Shown: positions 48,498 to 60,509 of the stretch, piece after piece
Layout: each line of letters opens with the position of its first letter
Numbering within the stretch: the first letter of the stretch is position 1
DNA from: Pilaira anomala
Taxonomy: Eukaryota; Mucoromycota; Mucoromycetes; Mucorales; Mucoraceae
Direction of reading: 5' to 3'
Assembly (NCBI GenBank): GCA_025716855.1
Contig: JAIXMQ010000041.1
Location: 218,129-282,128 of the forward strand
Length of the DNA stretch: 64,000 nucleotides
Made by a program: the position numbers and the translations under genes
Notes under the pieces: model-generated
The model's database searches: none
Seen by the model: the letters and a program-made list of their open reading frames with translations, nothing else
What the model was told of the DNA's origin: nothing

Positions 48498-51400
48498 TTT
48501 TTTTTTCAAAGAACAAAAAAAATAAATAAAGTATTATGTTTTTTTTTTAGAAAAGAGAAGAAGGAAATAATAAAGTTATTGTTTCAATTTATATAAAATG
48601 CAAGTAGGAAAAAAAAACAAGGGATTGGCTTGATGAAAAAGGGGGTGTTTTTTAAAATATTAGGAGAGAGAGAGACAGGTATAAGCTTTCATGTAATGAC
48701 AAGTGTTGTGTGTAGTTAAAAAGAGTCAAATTAGGCAACATAAAAAGAAAAAAAGAAAAAAGAAAACTTCATCATTGCGTCTTTATTAAAAAATAAACTG
48801 GTCTTGAGTACAAATGCGCTTTTATGCAAAAAAATAAAAAATAAAAAAAAAGGATAGTCATGATATAAATACACAATAGCTAATATTTACTTCTTTTTTA
48901 ATGGTTTTTTTCTACAAGTTAAAATTGTTAATTTCAAAGTACAAGCTTTCTTTCTTTTTGTTATGTTAAAAGACTATACTTAAAAAGGAGCCTATCAAGT
49001 TTATTTTGATGAAATAGAAAATAATAATTGAATATAAGTTATATAATCAAATTTTAATTATAAATGACACATGACAGAAGTATCTTAGTTAAATAGAAAG
49101 AAGAATATTGAGCCGTTATTAAAGGCGGTAAATTGCAGAAAACAGGTTTATTCAATATAATGATTTCAAAATTTGTTAATGTATGGAATATACACATAGA
49201 AGTTTATTTGATGTGGTGCTTTTACTTTGGAATTAACCAAAACATTTTTTTTCTTTCAAGTTGTCTAAATGGAATCGATATAATCTTTAAAGCTTTTCTG
49301 TTCTAAAGCCAGATAAAGATATAATCTACATATACTTATTTCAACATTTAAACAGTATTAATATTTAATCAATTTAAATATGGTAGACTGAGAGGGAAAA
49401 AAAAAGAGAGAGGGTTCACTATGCAGGGAAAACATAGTTTTACCTAGTTTACATGTATAGCTCGGTAAAAGATTTTTTCGTCTTGATTCCGGGACAGAAA
49501 AAATATTCGTCTAACTTGATATAGAGACACGTATATAGCCGATGTCTTTATTACAAGCATAGGTCATCCTTATACATTGGTCATGTTTAAATGAATTGAT
49601 AGTACATTTTTAATTTTCATAACAGTACATACTTTTCAGATGCATTGCTTTAGAGCAAACATACGCATAATCATATCATCAACTCTGTAATGATTCTATT
49701 TTAAGGGTTTTTCTATGAGGACACCCTTTATTTTTAAGGGAGAACTCAGGTGGCGAAAAAAAAAAGAAAGGGATACGTATAAAGCACCAAGAAGACATAC
49801 CCCCCTTCTTGCGCGGGCAAAAGAATATGACGAAATATATGCTCATTATGGCCGGTAAGCGAGTTCTGTTCCGGTAAACTCTTGATTTTTTTTGCATTAA
49901 AGATTTTAAAATGAACAAGTTTTGTTCCTGAATTGCTTCAAATTAGAAAAGGACCAATACAATCTTTTGTTTGATATAATCTTTCTTCTTTTTTTTTGGG
50001 GGGGGGATTTACCTCAAGCAGAAAAAATGAGAAAAATCTTATTTGATTTGTATTATTTATGTGTCATTTGTTAAGATATAAAAACCCATTTGGGCAAACT
50101 AAATATATAAGAAAAAAAACTTCCAGACACTTTTACTCAAATGCATCTTGTTCATATATCGGGTCCAGTCTATAATTTTGAAAAATACTAAAGGTTGGCT
50201 TTTAAAGCGATGTTTTCTTGCATCTAAAGCTCTTTACGGCAAGAAAATGCGCGAAGCAGCGCTAAACTGTTTTTGTTTGCTATTTTTGTTTGCATGCTTC
50301 TATTTGTTTTACATGCGGGTCATAATTAAGTTTCTCTTCAATGTCAAAGACTCTTTCTGGAAAATAAACTCGAAATACTTTCTTTTTCAAGGAATATGCC
50401 AACAAGCATATATATTTTTTTTTTCAACAAATAAATATTTAAAATAACTAGACTTTGATCTCAATGAAAATGAATTATAGGCCGTCTTTTTTTTTTTATT
50501 ATTATTACTTCTGATATCATACTGACCTAGTTTATATTGTGAGTAGATTGGAAGAGATACATTGTGAGTGCAGCATCTATATACGAACTAATAATTATAC
50601 ATACATATTAAACTAATCCCAAAAGACTATATAAAACATGAAACTGCTTTAATGTAATCACCGTATTAGGTGCCGAAAATAACGATTTATTTGAATATAC
50701 TTTTTTTTTATATGTAGTTTAGCGTCAGCTTTCATTTATTAATTGAAGCAAGAAGTTATATTATATGTCTGACCTGAATGCTTAGCAAGAAATCATGTTA
50801 CAGATAGGTTTATAATACGAATACTGGGACGTTTTAATTCTTGAAATATATAAAAATTTCAGGTAGAAAAAGTGCTATTACGTATTTAGAAGTAACAGGT
50901 CAAAAATTTTAATATATGTTGTTATACAATTGACTTTTAGCGTCATAATATGACTTGGCGAATGTGAATTTCCCATAAAACATTGGTATACCACTCAATA
51001 AAAGAAACCCCGCCCAATCTTATTGTTCACTTTAGGAATTGTACTCTTTTAGAAACCTTGTTTTTTTCTTCGACTCTTTTTATAAACGTTGACAAAATTA
51101 ATAAAATTAATGAAAATCTTGTATAGATACTCAATATATTATATAAATATTTCCTCTCTGTCTGACTTATTAAAGTAACCACGTAGATAAGATCTATCAA
51201 TCCATCCAACAATTGTCAGGATCAATTTGATTCTGTATGTGTACAAGCGATCACACTGGGGTGTAACTTCGCTGCATGATTATTGGATCGATTATTTCAG
51301 GGACACGAATGGGAGCATTATCTATTATGATAAAGTATCCTTTCATTTCTGAAACTCGTCCATGATATCCATGGTATCACTAATGAACTGGTGATAGTGT

Positions 51401-53096
51401 TCACCTTTAGTATACTTCGGTAAAGACAATTGATCCTCGGATGTTTTTCTTTTTGTAGCTTCCACTACTTTCCCTCTCTTCAAATTTCCAAACTCTCTTA
51501 CAGAATTTTTATTAAATTCGTTCTTTACTAAAAAAAAAAGAAATTATAAAAATTTGGTTGCTATAACAACCTAAAACAGAAGAAGGGATAATAATGTAAA
51601 AATACTGTCCAGAACGAAAAGTCGAGACCTACAATCTTCCTATCTATCTACATCTTTGCTCCCCTCCCAATTCACACTCACCATCCATAAAAAGAAGAAA
51701 GTACTTGATTTATTCAAGAACAGAACATAAACAAACACACAAACTGATGCAAATGTTGTTAGTGGAAAAGATGAAGTTTCCAAGACGGCTGCACTAGATA
51801 GACAAGAGTATTGTAACTTGTTTGAATTTATAATAATAATAAAAAGAGAAATAAGAGATAGTTACATATACATTTGCTTTCAAGTCCATAAAAGACTAGC
51901 TGAAACTAAAAAGTAAAGAACCATTATTATTGGCACAGATGTCATGTGCTACACACCCAAGGATTTTTTTGTAATTCAGTAGTTGTTTGTCCCTAATTCC
52001 TTCCTAAGGGTTACATCTGGCTTTTAAAATTTGGGGGTTGTGAGAATCATTTGGAAATGGGGAGTGGGTGAATGCAAAATAAAAATAATTTATTTAAATA
52101 TTTCAACTGAAGAGCCTCTAAAATAGTGCTTTAGAGCAGAAACATCCCTAGCAGCAGAAGCGCTCCACAGCAAGGGAGATGTTCTATACAGACAAAAGTG
52201 GGTTGCAAAGGCGGTAATAATGACGGATAGCCTACCTATAACACAACTGATTTAGATACGATACAAATATAAACATTTGCATACCTTTATTGACATGAGA
52301 GTTGTTCTATATGATAAGTCTAAAGAAAATATGTATACTAAATAAAAATAATAATTAGTAAAAGAGTACCCACTTTTATATGATGTATGTACTTACTTTA
52401 AATAAGTTTTTTCAAGATAGCAGAAGGCCACCCCCTATTTAATAAAGTATAAGTAAATACAAAATAAATATAATTATTAAAAGATCGTCTATATCTACCT
52501 TAGACTTCAGTTACCAGAAGAAAAAAATACACGGAAGTATATCGATTAAAGATATGGGCCTTGAATAATTAAAATCATTAACGTTAATATAGTGTAAGAG
52601 CTGTATTCATCTTTATCTTATAAAAAACTAAAGAGAGCACAACGGGAAATTTTGGCTAAGATTTTTTTTTAAGCATGTAAAAAAGTCGCTACCCTCCAGT
52701 TAAGAAGTTGTAAAAACCTGTAAAAACCTGAAAAATCTGAGAGATTTTTCCCGTTCTGAATATTAATCAGTTCATGATAAAATCACTTAAGATATTGTCT
52801 TGAAACTTCATAAAAAAAAGGGAGAAAAGACTAAGTATGGCGAGACTTCTTATGATCTTTATCTAGTGAAAAAACAAGAGAGCTGTTGGAGCTAATCTGC
52901 CTTTTTATACTAAGATAATATCAGCTGAGTTTTTATTTATGGACTACTTGTAATATCTCTTGCGGGAAACAGGTAAATTCCACATCACTGATAAATTGTT
53001 CAATTTATTTAAGTTCTTTTTCAGTAATCTTCTTTTATCTCTTTTTCTTTCTTTCTTTCTTCATACTATTACCAATATGTATTTTTTCTCCAAATA
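48498..53096. other. long gene-poor stretch, 4.6 kb
   Basis: No confident gene. One 60-codon exon-like frame is listed separately at 51343-51531 (-). Near 52718-52760 a short tandem (gtaaaaacct twice) and an inverted repeat (aaaaatct...agattttt) precede the Fanzor-like relic and may mark an element boundary. GA run near 48665. Confidence 0.5.
51343..51531 (-). pseudogene. possible isolated last exon or gene relic
   Basis: Minus-strand frame of about 60 codons, starting right after a T-tract and AG that look like a 3' splice site, ending in TGA at 51343-51345. It reads KRGKVVEATKRKTSEDQLS, then KYTKGEHYHQFISDTMDI and a final MDEFQK. Composition is protein-like, not homopolymer-driven. No convincing upstream exon was found, so it is either a relic or the last exon of an unseen short gene. 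No family recognised. Confidence 0.3.
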
Positions 53097-55108
53097 ATGC
53101 CTAGAATTGTTTTATACCATGTGCAAGAAGAGCTTCTTCGTAAGAAAAAACAGGATAAAATGTTAAACCTTCCTGACGATAATGAGCAGCAGCGACGAAG
53201 ACCTGGAGGCGGGGGTAAATGTTATCAATGCATCTTAAAATATATCATTACTTACTCTTATATAATTTATTAGAAAAAAGAAAAAAAGATACACCTGAAG
53301 AACTATAAGCAAAAAAGAGAAGTCGGTAATCTAGAGACCACGAAGTTGCAGAAAGCTCAAAATCTGCTCCAACCCGTGTAATCAGAGACGAAACAATTAG
53401 TCAGAGGATATATCGTATTTTTGGTGGTCAAGATAAATACTATTCTATTAAAATACTTTGAAATCAGTTATTCGAACAGGGTATTCTGATACATTTATAA
53501 ACAAAGTTAAAATCATTTCCGCATTCAGCAGAGAAGTCATCTTCAAGGCCCAACTTTTCGTAAACTACTATATAATTACCAACTGTCTAACAACAATACC
53601 TAATGAAATTTTCACCAAAAACTTTTGGTACAGTATTTGCATGTTGATTTTTGGAAATCTCAGTAGTCAAGAACTCCAAGCCAAATATTCCTCGGTATTA
53701 AATCTCGCTCATGCATTTGATCAATACTTTCAAGATTACTCATTATCCATACGCCCACTTGCAGGCTTAAAAGAATACTCACAGTGCCTTTCCGCAGCTT
53801 GTATTACACTGACAACAACTTATAACAACTATTATGTCGAAAATTTTTAAGATAAATTAAGCCAGTATTTATTTTTTAGAATACTTGTCCAATTTCCGTC
53901 CATAAAAAAAGGCTTAATAAGAAAATTCGTAGAGGAGTACTTGTCCCATTAATAACGCTTACTGGAGAACCCAACCTGAACGTGTTTGATGAAATTGAAA
54001 ATCAAAATACCAGAAATGAAGTGGTAGCAGCTGCTCAAAATCAGCTTTTTATAAATGAAGTCAAATCCCTCCTGTCTCAGGACTTGACCCCACAAAAACC
54101 CTTAACCAAAGCAAGAGTTTCAGAATAACCGGGCCTAGTAACACCACTGTATTGTAAAATAATTGAAGAATACGAAGAATATCGAGTAAGATGTACTCAA
54201 ACTGCTGCACAAGAAATTGTGGAAGCCTCCGAGAAAATATCTAGTACTTCTTTAATCTTTTTACAACACACCAAATCTGTTCTCGCTGCTGCACAAGCAT
54301 CTGTCAAAGTATCAGAATTTGTGGTGTCGACTGCTGAATCAGTTATTGTTGTAGGGCAAGATACATCACCTCATTTTCCCTCAGATTCCAAAAGAACCTA
54401 TGTTAGTCTTCTTGCAGGATCAGCAATGACATTCAACGTATTTACAAGCTAATAACACCAGTTTCACAGCTGCTACTATCAACTCTTGTTCTACTATACT
54501 TTCTAATGTTTTTCAAGAGATTTTAGACTTGGTTCATTGTTATCATGTTTCCAGCTTTCATTGCAAAATAGTTGATAAATGATATGTATGCATATAATCG
54601 TAGACTACAAACATACTCTGTGCAAGTAACAACAGCCACTGAACAGTTTACCGCTTTGGCTTAAGAAATATCTACGGGAACTAATTCAATAAATAACACA
54701 TCGGAATTATTTTTAGCAGATTCAAAAGGTAATTTAAACCAGACGAAAGATACGGTCCAAAACGCATACGATATGATCGAAAGTATAGAAGAAATTAGCA
54801 ATGCTGCAGAAAGAATTAGCTAATCCTCTCAGGACTTGCTGGACTCTACAAAGAATGATATGTTACAATTTGATGAAATTGAAACTAGCCCAAATTTCAG
54901 AGTTCATAAGGCTTATTCACCCAAAATATTCTCTTGTTCCCAATGCCTGGCCTGAAATGGAGACATGTAAAGATCGATAATCAGAATATTCACCTTTTTG
55001 CATCAAAAGCTAGAATGTCCAATACAATTACTGAAAACTACAATAGTGGCTTAAATCAATTCTTCGATGTAATTTAGATAAACTCGATGATATGAACGTT
55101 AAAAGGTA

Positions 55109-55147
<39 letters not shown>

Positions 55148-56049
55148 TTCTGACACGTATTTTACTGATATAGTGTAAATGATATTGAACATCTACATAA
55201 AACAAATGATATTATGTTTATCAACGAATTAAAAACATATGGCTATAGCTGCAGTTTAACTTTCGTCAGAAGAAGAAATCCTAGACCTTCTGTTAATGAA
55301 AATGTTTTGCTAGATATTAATGATTTCAACCAAGATGAAATAGAAAACTTGTTTGGGCCTTGTATAGTTGACCGAGGTTGCAGCCATGCTTTTACTGGTT
55401 ATTATGGTAATAATGAAGTACGCCGTATGTCAACAAAAGAGTTTTACTCTTATGGTGGTACTTTATCAAGGAGCAAAACTCAAGATCGATTGAAGACAGA
55501 ATCAGGAATAAAAGCTATTAAATCAGGCATCACTTGTGTAAAATCCATATCAATAGATAACTACAAAACCTTTATGAATTATATTTTTAGAAACATGGAT
55601 AAATTGTTTCAATTTTACGGCTTCAATACAGCTCAGGGAATATGGTTAAATTATCTTGGTAAACAAAAAGCGAAAGACGCAGCAGTAAACATTTTGTTGA
55701 ATGAAGGAAAAAAATATAATAAGGAAAGAAGAGGAAAGACGAAGACCGCTAACAATAAGAGAAGAAAAAAAAAGGAATAAACTCAGAAGAATGGGTACCC
55801 AGACCAGCCTCAAAAAAATGCTGTGGTTTCTAGAAACGAAGCAATCAAAAGGTACATAACCACTTTTTTAATAATACATAACAAACAACTAATTTTTTCT
55901 ATTTTAAATTTAATTTATTTAGTAAACTTCTTCGAAGAGGAAAGTTTAAACTCGATGACAAAACGAAGATGCCTATCATGATTTTTTGTGATGGGATGTT
56001 CAACAAAGACGCTGTTCGTTTCAAAGGACACCAGCATGGAGTCACTTAA
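53097..56049 (+). pseudogene. degraded Fanzor/TnpB-like RuvC nuclease gene, 3'-truncated
   Basis: Reconstructable but broken gene. N-terminal exon at 53097 (MPRIVLYHVQEELLRKKKQD ... RRPGGGG). Next is a helical block at 53458-53870 (SVIRTGYSDTFINKVK, NFWYSICMLIFG, TLTTTYNNYYVENF), then a long Ala/Ser/Thr-rich helical linker to about 54860 and a segment PGLKWRHVKIDNQNIH near 54930. A RuvC-I-like region follows at 55340-55470 (CIVDRG, MSTKEFYSYGG), then NYLGKQKAKDAAVNILLNEG and a basic KR-rich loop. The last piece is IFCDGMFNKDAVRFKG near 55990, after which homology stops. Many in-frame stops and frame changes occur before 55200. Zinc-finger and RuvC-III parts are absent. Three GT-AG introns are still visible. 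The TnpB/Fanzor assignment is inference from order and motifs. Confidence 0.6.
55110..55144 (+). repeat. poly-A run inside an intron of the Fanzor-like relic
   Basis: 35 consecutive A directly after a GT donor at 55106-55107, ahead of an acceptor near 55174. Confidence 0.9.
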
Positions 56050-56125
56050 ATTATACATAAGCTCTCACTCCCACACACACTCTTTTTTTTATCTAAAAAA
56101 AGGAGTATTAATCCTCATTAAACTC

Positions 56126-57291
56126 ATGTTTGAGCCAAAGGAAAAGTCAGATTCACAGTCTTCTCAAACACCTAACGCATTTATACAAGGCTTGCCTACC
56201 TTTTCTTTACCTGCTAATTTAAATAATAAACTAGCAGCAAACAAAAAGAATGTACAACAGTTGAATCGACCTCGGCTTTCTTATTTACGTTGTGCTTGGT
56301 TCTCAAAACATACTAAAGAAAATATATTTGCAGACGATAAATTAATAGAGATTAACTTACCTACGATAAGTGCTTCAACTAATGAAATGGATTGATTAAA
56401 TGTAATTGCAACTAGTTTATGTCAGGTATCCAGCATTCTATTATGTTTATTTTCTACCAGCAATCAAAAGTTGAATTACATCTGGGTAGGCCAATGGGTA
56501 TTATTATTTATTTGGTATAAACTCGGCAGGCCGAACTTGGTTTACAAGTCAAGAGTTTTTTGGCAAGTTCGCTTTTTATGCTGGTGATGACTACATTATT
56601 ATCGTACCATGAAAATGGAATATTAGTATTTAGTATAAATCAATTACCAGCATTATTAGGTACATTGATTTATACTTGTTTATTCAGATTTATTCAAATC
56701 GATAAAACATTACAACAAGAAGTGGAACAACAACATGGAAATTATCAACAAGAATTACAACAAATAATTGATGAAGCATTAAACATTTATGATGATAAGC
56801 AACAATTATTTTTAACCACTGTATCAAAAGAAATTCGTGATGCATCATTAATGGTTATGGCTACATTGGAACAATTTTTACCACCTTCAATATTAACAAA
56901 TACGCATGAATTATTAAGTGGTTGTTCAATTGCAAGTATTTCTGCTATTAATACTACCATAAAAAAAGCATGTCATGTAAGTTCTCATCTTGATTTGATC
57001 TCAAAAATGTTGAGAGAAGCAGATGATACTACAGTAATATTACCAGAAGATAGAATTAAACCCGATGTCAAACATGATTTTGATATAATGGACTTTATTA
57101 TTTAAAATGTAATTGGGGAGGAAGTTGCTATAAAACATGCCTTAATCAATTTACTTCGAAATATACTTGACGGCTGTACACCTGGAGATTGTATTGAATT
57201 AGGATTATTTGTTACTGCTATACCCGATACACCAAGAGTTAAAGTTGTATTTGATATTATTCAAATTGCATCACCGGCTATTCCCACTTAA
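56126..57291 (+). pseudogene. hybrid histidine kinase fragment (stops, truncated)
   Basis: Starts MFEPKEKSDSQSSQ at 56126 with a polar N-terminus. Next are hydrophobic helices (QVSSILLCLFSTSNQKLNYIW, then after a short intron ASSLFMLVMTTLLSY and LPALLGTLIYTCLF), a coiled-coil Gln/Glu-rich linker and a dimerisation-helix region TTVSKEIRDASLMVM. The usual phospho-acceptor His of SHE is Lys here. An ATPase-like strip follows (EVAIKHALINLLRNILDGCT, the N-box) and ends at 57291. Two in-frame stops (TGA at 56393, TAA at 57103) and an apparent deletion just before the N-box break it. No receiver domain follows. It is therefore a non-functional remnant of a membrane-bound sensor kinase; the exact subgroup is not certain. 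Confidence 0.6.
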
Positions 57292-57460
57292 TGGTTCTAC
57301 ACTGTAAATTATGAGAAAATCAGTTGACTTTAAAAAAATTACTAAATTTGTATCTATTTTCTTTAGGTCATGTAATCCTATGTTGTCGCGTCCGATAAAA
57401 ACGCTTGTTTTCACACCTGTGTTTTTTTTTCTTTCTTTCTATACTGCTTCGCGTTAAATA
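57292..57460. other. short spacer and putative promoter
   Basis: Lies between the kinase relic and the intact accessory gene; T-rich tract at 57421-57440 upstream of the ATG. Confidence 0.5.
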
Positions 57461-59459
57461 ATGGTAAGGATTTATTTGCAAAATGTCTCTAAACTTTCAC
57501 AATAACCATTTAACTTGTTTAGGATGTAAAATCATACATTAAAAGCAATTGGAACTCACTCGATGCTATAACCCTGTTTGAGAATTTTTCAAAAGAACAA
57601 CTACGTGAAGAAGCAGAAGAAGAAATCATCAACATTCTAAAAGAAATCAAAGAGGAGGAAGATTCGTCTTTAATTGGACGTTGGTGCAACACCATTTTAA
57701 ATGACACAGCGAAGGTAAATTGTAATCATTTTAATAACATTCAAAATATCTCATTTAATTATTTATCTCCTCAGTTTTTTCGTTCTGATATCACAGCGGC
57801 GTACTGGACAACACGAGTGCAAACCTCGCAAGAACTCGAAAATGATGTGTGGAACATTGAGAATAGCTTTAGGAAGAGCCAAATCGTAAATTTAAGAAAA
57901 CGAAAGGCTTATAAAGGACTGCAAGATGCTCTTAATAAAAAAAGTGGTGAAGGCAGCAGTGAAGATAGTTTTGGCCTGGGTAAGAGGGTTGAAAAGGATG
58001 AGATCTTATTTGGAAACACCAGCCCAGGAACCATAATCAAGAATTATGCGGAGAAAAAACTACCAGATTATAAATCTTTATCAGATAAAGAAAAGCTTGT
58101 TGTGGGGTAAGTCGACTATTCATAAGTAGTAAATACATCGCTTGTATTTATCGCTTTATATTAGCCTCTGCGCCAATGGAATTATAGACCTCTCTTCCAC
58201 AGACGATGTGTCACAAAAGATGCTCTTTTCGAATGATGAGTGGAATATTATTGCTACAAAGTACTCAAAAGTACAAAGGCTTCGCAAAAAAGAGGATATT
58301 GAGAACAAATTAAAGGATATAAACAAGGTAAACTTTTTTAGATGATAAGTACTATCAACGTTCCAATATTTCTAATGTTATTATATAGAAACTCAACGAA
58401 TTCGACCTCAATAAAGCATATATAAAGGCTAGAAGTCTTGAATGTAAAAGCTTAGGTTCACCTGATGAATCTTTATATGCAATTTATGCCCACATGTAAG
58501 TTATGTTAGAATATACACAGTAAATATTTAATTCACAGCTAACTGCTATTATGTAATAGCCTGAAAGTGTATCGAAAAAGAAAGGAAATCCTTAATAAAA
58601 ACCAAACGAATAGCACCGAATACGATGCATTTGCTAAGATTTGGGCGGAGATATTTGAAGACGCGTTTGGAAGTAAAAACCGAATTCTGAAATGGGGAGA
58701 ATCGATTGGTGAAAGCACTAAAGATGAAATGGAGAAAGCAGGAATAAATAAGAAGGTTAAAGGATACAAAGTGGACTGCAGAATCTTGACGTTAATTGAA
58801 GAAAGAGAGCACGACCTATTAAATTGCGAAGCATCTAGAAGTCTTACCCAGCAAAAGGTATTAGATGATAAGTTGAAACTTATATTGGAAACTAAATGTA
58901 ACTTGGATCACCTCATACTGTCCTGTCCAAATGCCAATCCCCGTAGTATCCGCATGAACTACTGCCAAGTCTGTGCAAACAAAATGAACGTCAATTCCCT
59001 CCGTTTAGTCGGTCCTGGTATTTATATTGCTGAGTCGATCGGTAACCTTGATATACCCATTAGTGTCGCGAAGTTTAAAGAGAATTCAGCACAATGGTTT
59101 GCGTTGTTGGATTCCGTGGTGGTATTTATTTATTTAACTTTTTTAAAAAAATATAGACACGCTGACTATGCATTTAATTGATTTAGAACAACGTTACAAA
59201 GCTGGAAACGTTAGCTGCAGAGATAGAAGTTGACAAACGAGGCTCATATAGTCAATTCTTTGGTGATAAAGAAGAAGACTTTAGTTTCAATGTGTATTCG
59301 TTGTGGCTCCGTGAGTATTTTTTCCCTCCCACAAGCAAAGACGATCCTCTGGAATATCCTACCAACTTATATACCTCCCCAATACATCTTATCGATGATA
59401 AAAAAAATAATTCCAAAAAAGACCACAAAAACAAGAAAACCAAACAAGCAGCTAAATAG
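57461..59459 (+). CDS. lineage-specific protein, possible PD-(D/E)XK-like core
   Basis: Seven exons with perfect phase agreement: 57461-57463 (the ATG alone), 57523-57714, 57775-58106, 58165-58327, 58389-58495, 58560-59121 and 59187-59459. Total 543 aa with no stop. Acidic helical N-terminus (FSKEQLREEAEEEI), basic middle, then a region with YDAFAKIWAEIFEDAFG, GYKVDCRIL and HDLLNCEASRS, followed by KVLDDKLKLILETK. The spaced Asp, Glu and basic residues recall PD-(D/E)XK-type nucleases, but the E-X-K is not canonical (EAS), so this is only a hypothesis. The C-terminal tail is Lys-rich (KKNNSKKDHKNKKTKQ). I recall similar uncharacterised proteins as a multicopy family in Mucoromycota. Intact amid relics, so possibly recent or under selection. 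Confidence 0.7.
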
Positions 59460-60315
59460 TAATCAAACATTTAAATCAATTTTTACATATTATTCATGAC
59501 TATTGATATTGAGTTACTTGTATCTGTACGAGTACTATTATCTTTTTATCAATAAATTATTATTTATCGCAGTCTGGTACCTTTTTTTACTACAATTGAT
59601 CATTACATTACACAAGTTGCCGAAGCGAAGGATGAAGAAGTGGTATAACTCTCTAAGCCACGCTTAATTTTCAGTTATAATTAATAAAAAAAAATCTCTT
59701 TTTTCTTTAGATCTTTCATAGCATACTATATATATATATTATATATACGCCCGTAGCGATTTCTTCCAAATTCGTTTTCCCATATTTAAATTAGTAATAT
59801 CTGCACTTGAAATGTTTGGGAGGCCTGTTTGGGGGTCTTATTTGAGGTGGGGGGGGGGGAGTTTGCACTTTTATTTTATTTTTAAAAAAATATTGAAATG
59901 CATGAATCATGCTGCCAAACATCTCTGCTGGTCATAACAGCCTTTTAAAATAAATCTTAAACAGCTTAAATTCAAAAGATATTAATATTTTACTAAGGAA
60001 TCATTGACTTGACCTAAAGATTGAATAATGAGCGAAATGTTCTAAAGTTATTACTAATGTTTAACATACCTTCTTCATGGCCTTGAGAATCATTGACCCA
60101 GCATCTTTAGATGACCTACATGAAATAAAATGATCAATATTAATACTGATAAATATATAATATGAAAGTTTCAATGACTGCACTTACATTCTTATTTGGT
60201 TATTTTACTATCTCGAAGCAATCAACTTAATATAATGTATGTAGATAGTGGGGGATTAAATATAAATCTACATACTTACCTACCGAAGATACATAATATA
60301 TATAACCTTTGAAGA

Positions 60316-60370
<55 letters not shown>

Positions 60371-60509
60371 GAGCACACTACCAAACTGCTTGAACAACTA
60401 ATAAAATAGACGCAATAACTTTTACCTGAATTAATAAGACGTAATGTTAAAGTATTGAAGCTATTCTTGTGAGAAAAAAGAGAAAAAAGATTTTACTCTA
60501 CATAAAAAC
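59460..60509. other. intergenic, 1.0 kb
   Basis: An exon-like island at about 59571-59644 (SLVPFFTTIDHYITQ, then VAEAKDEEV) is bounded by an AG and a GT but stands alone. A G run lies at 59851-59860 and a 51-nt poly-A run at 60319-60369. Nothing else supported. Confidence 0.5.
60319..60369 (+). repeat. poly-A run, 51 nt
   Basis: Longest homopolymer in the window. It could be the tail of an old retroelement insertion or simple slippage; no coding retroelement is seen directly upstream. Confidence 0.95.

Noticed and set aside
50148..50447. 99-codon frame in the desert
   Set aside because: Phe/Leu/Lys-rich and unsupported; likely chance in AT-rich DNA.
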